Of a stretch of DNA of 64,000 bases, positions 61,801 to 64,000 are shown piece by piece (positions within the stretch are counted from its first letter, which is position 1; the number at the start of each line of letters is the position of its first letter). The stretch is from Antedon mediterranea (Eukaryota; Echinodermata; Crinoidea; Comatulida; Antedonidae), in contig NC_092671.1 in assembly GCF_964355755.1 (NCBI RefSeq), positions 7,203,001-7,267,000 of the forward strand, read 5' to 3'. Under the pieces are notes generated by a model. The model made no database searches. It had not been told where the DNA came from and saw only the letters and a program-made list of their open reading frames with translations. The translations under genes and the position numbers were made by a program.

Positions 61801-64000
61801 ATGGTACGTAATAATTGCATACTAACTTATGATTGACAGAGGCAGATTCCAGGAGAAATAGAAAGCATTGCCATAACTTATCCATGACAAAATAAACCAC
61901 TTTTACGAAAACCATAAACTAGATAAATATAGGACAGGGGTGCCGCAAACCAAAGTCATAATATTGGCACAGGCTAAGGCCCTTCTCGACCATAATTCTG
62001 GTGGTAGAAGAATTCTTCTCGGATAACAACTCAAAATGGTGGTCCTGGTTACACATATGTCTTGTATGTGATGGATTACCCCTTTTGGTTCAAAATTAAG
62101 CCCCTGTTGATGTTACAGCAGTTGTTTATTCAGCTGCTAATTTAGGTTCACCTTCACCCAATCCCCATATAACTTTCTTTGAGCTGCAATAGAGATTTTC
62201 ACACCACAAACCAAGAATGATTAAATTTCTTTTGTTTCACAGGGTATCATGCTTGTTTACGACATCACAAACATCAAATCCTTTGACAACATCAGAAATT
62301 GGATTAGGAACATTGAGGATGTAAGATCAGTTTTTTTTTTATTACAACATAGACCTGAACATTGTTATGAGCTCTGTTGAAGTGAGATCACTTCCAAAAA
62401 TAATAAATTATAATATGATTGTTATTTATATTAATTGTTAAAAATGTGTATACCGTGCTACATCATCTTTAATTCATCATTAATATTTGGAGGTGTAAAG
62501 TCCAGCTTAAATGTTAGCAGTCATTGTATTGAAAATTTCGTGTTTGTCTACGGATTGAGAATTTCTTTCTTTGTCGGCAGATATTTTAATTATGTAGTAT
62601 TTCATACACCAATTTTATTTTAACCAGTGGGTTGTGGAAAAGTAAATAGAGTGCATTTTATTAATTATACACACAGTAGATGCAGTGAATGATAACTCAA
62701 TTGTATTTTGTTGTTTCTTACAGCATGCATCAGCAGATGTGGAAAAGATGATCTTAGGTAACAAATGTGACATGGATGATAGGAGACAAGTATCAAAAGA
62801 TAGAGGCGAACAGGTAAATGGCTTTTCTATAGGAATCATTTACAGACAAATTCCCAATAAAGCTCTGTCTACACTATCAAACTTTATGAGACAAAAAAAT
62901 GTGATGTGCCCATTTATGGACATAATGATGTCATATCACTACCATATTTGGGCACATCACACTTTTTTTGTCAAACTAGTTTGATAGTGTAGACAGCTTT
63001 AGTAAAAGCTCTCCTTTGAGAAAAGGTGGATTCCAGCTAAATGTTGATGAAAAAGATAGGACATTAAGTTCAGCATTTCCCACCCACCCCAAATGATATT
63101 CGTATTGCTAGCCACATCATATATGTAACAATTAATACAATTTGTTTTTCAAAAGTAAATTCATTTCGTTCGGTTTGATTTATTATTGTAGATAATGATG
63201 ATATAAAACAATCTCCGAACAAAAGGTGAAGAAGGCTATTTGTGATTCCACATTTTTGATTAAAGATTTCTTGAATATAGACAAATAAAGTTTGAAAATA
63301 TTGAATCACAATTGCTTCCCTCAATTTTTTTCCGGAGTTTGTTTTATACTATCATAGTTATATCAAACCTTTTAGTGAACTCTCTTACCTTAGTGATAGT
63401 AATATAAGGAGGCTTTAGCATATTTTTTTTTTTACTTTTGGAGACTCTAGTTTATTGTAGATAAGAATGTGTTACTCTTTTATTTCAGTTGGCCATAGAG
63501 TATGGAATTAAATTCATGGAAACAAGTGCAAAAGCCAGTATCAATGTAGAAGATGTAAGTACTGAAAGATTCACACACTACATTAGCCATGAAAAGCATG
63601 ATTGGTGTAGATTTCAAGATCATATTGTATTATTATAACAAAGTTGGTAGCAAAATCCAATCAGATGCCTCCCATTTAGTCTCTTGTTTGGAGCTCCATA
63701 CTGTCTTTTGGATTAAGGCCGATATTTATTGTTACTTAATTATCATATTCATTTTGTGTGGAAAATCAATAAAAACAAACTGACAGGCGGTAACGGTAAC
63801 GAAAAACTGCATAGCTTGTCCCATGTAGAATCTGTATCTATCCGCCCGACCGCCCCGCACTTCGTGACTAACGGTCATAAGGACTAACATAGATTTCATA
63901 TTTTTATTACCGTTACCGCTCTTCTGTGTAAATCGTCGTCCTTCGTGTGTCAATTCATTTTTAGACAAAATAATGAATTTAGTTTATTTTCTTAACAGGC
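58837..64000 (+). CDS. RAB8: RAS-related GTPase Rab8, proximal first exon plus shared exons; partial
   Basis: Exons: 58837-58960, 61110-61170, 61743-61803, 62243-62320, 62724-62813, 63489-63554, and the first two bases of the next at 63999-64000. The protein is almost identical to human RAB8[22 protein letters not shown] (P-loop G15-T22), [13 protein letters not shown] (switch I), [11 protein letters not shown] (Q67; T72 is the LRRK2 site in mammals), NKCD (guanine base) and METSAKA. Rab8 directs vesicles from the trans-Golgi and recycling endosomes to cilia and the plasma membrane. The C-terminal hypervariable region and prenylated cysteine lie beyond the window. ATG at 58837 is chosen by homology; an overlapping out-of-frame ATG occurs at 58817. 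Confidence 0.97.
58961..61109 (+). other. RAB8 intron 1 (proximal form), repeats only
   Basis: No coding sequence is recognised. A CTAG/GGCCTA-rich patch lies at 59325-59365, a poly-G tract near 59430 and a poly-C tract near 59965. Confidence 0.6.
61311..61440. mobile_element. Palindromic MITE copy 13
   Basis: It starts AGTTCTTTCTACACTATCAA after TAA and ends GATAGTGTGGACAGAGTTT before TAAG. It lies in a RAB8 intron. Confidence 0.82.
62861..62999. mobile_element. Palindromic MITE copy 14
   Basis: AGCTCTGTCTACACTATCAA on the left and GATAGTGTAGACAGCTTT on the right enclose a well-preserved core (TGATGTGCCC, TATTTGGGCACATCACAC). It is in the RAB8 intron after exon 5. Confidence 0.88.
63782..63942. 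mobile_element. Diverged relative of the 11610-11741 MITE
   Basis: GGCGGTAACGGTAACG on the left, the shared internal words CATAAGGACTAACATAGATT and TTTTTATTACCGTTACCGCT, and a right end CTGTGTAAATC match the family, but the left terminus is decayed. It is in the last RAB8 intron of the window. Confidence 0.6.

Overview
The window is nuclear DNA from an invertebrate animal, probably a marine deuterostome such as an echinoderm, although the species cannot be fixed from sequence alone. It is AT-rich. The genes have many short exons with clean GT-AG introns and animal-wide protein families. It carries an invertebrate-type (destabilase) lysozyme and a dense load of short inverted-repeat transposons. 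All gene models below were assembled by hand from splice sites, reading-frame phase and recognised protein families.

Layout from left to right. (1) 2-4747, + strand: a 12-exon gene fusing a Rieske [2Fe-2S] domain to a DUF455 ferritin-like domain. (2) 5269-9198, - strand: GPATCH4, with a perfect hAT-type MITE in intron 1. (3) 12687-15091, - strand: LYSMD1/2, head to head with (4) 15460-17080, + strand: GTF2A2 (TFIIA gamma), whose first intron holds a 5'-truncated LINE. (5) 17704-18977, - strand: a SNAPC5-like gene. (6) 20265-22271, - strand: a secreted i-type lysozyme. (7) 24205-26078, - strand: LSM7, head to head with (8) 26323-32371, + strand: SPPL2, a 14-exon intramembrane aspartyl protease. 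(9) 38299-46964, - strand: CDC42SE, with a possible alternative first exon at 42668-42718. (10) 47000-56900: a gene-poor stretch with repeats and DNA transposon remnants. (11) 56910 to the right edge, + strand: RAB8, with two in-phase candidate first exons, each encoding its own P-loop; its last exons lie outside the window.

The genes are mostly housekeeping: basal and snRNA transcription, RNA processing, membrane proteolysis and trafficking. As I recall human map positions, several counterparts fall in related regions: 15q21-22 (LYSMD2, GTF2A2, SNAPC5, SPPL2A, RAB8B), 1q21-23 (LYSMD1, CDC42SE1, GPATCH4, RAB13) and 19p13 (LSM7 beside SPPL2B, RAB8A). The block therefore looks like a preserved piece of an ancestral chromosome.

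The leads most worth following are the Rieske-DUF455 fusion, the duplicated P-loop first exon of RAB8, the alternative CDC42SE N-terminus that loses the lipidation cysteines, and patches rich in CTAG and GGCCTA that recur in first introns. Other leads are a palindromic MITE family with about 14 copies and an 82-bp duplication that copied an SPPL2 splice donor.
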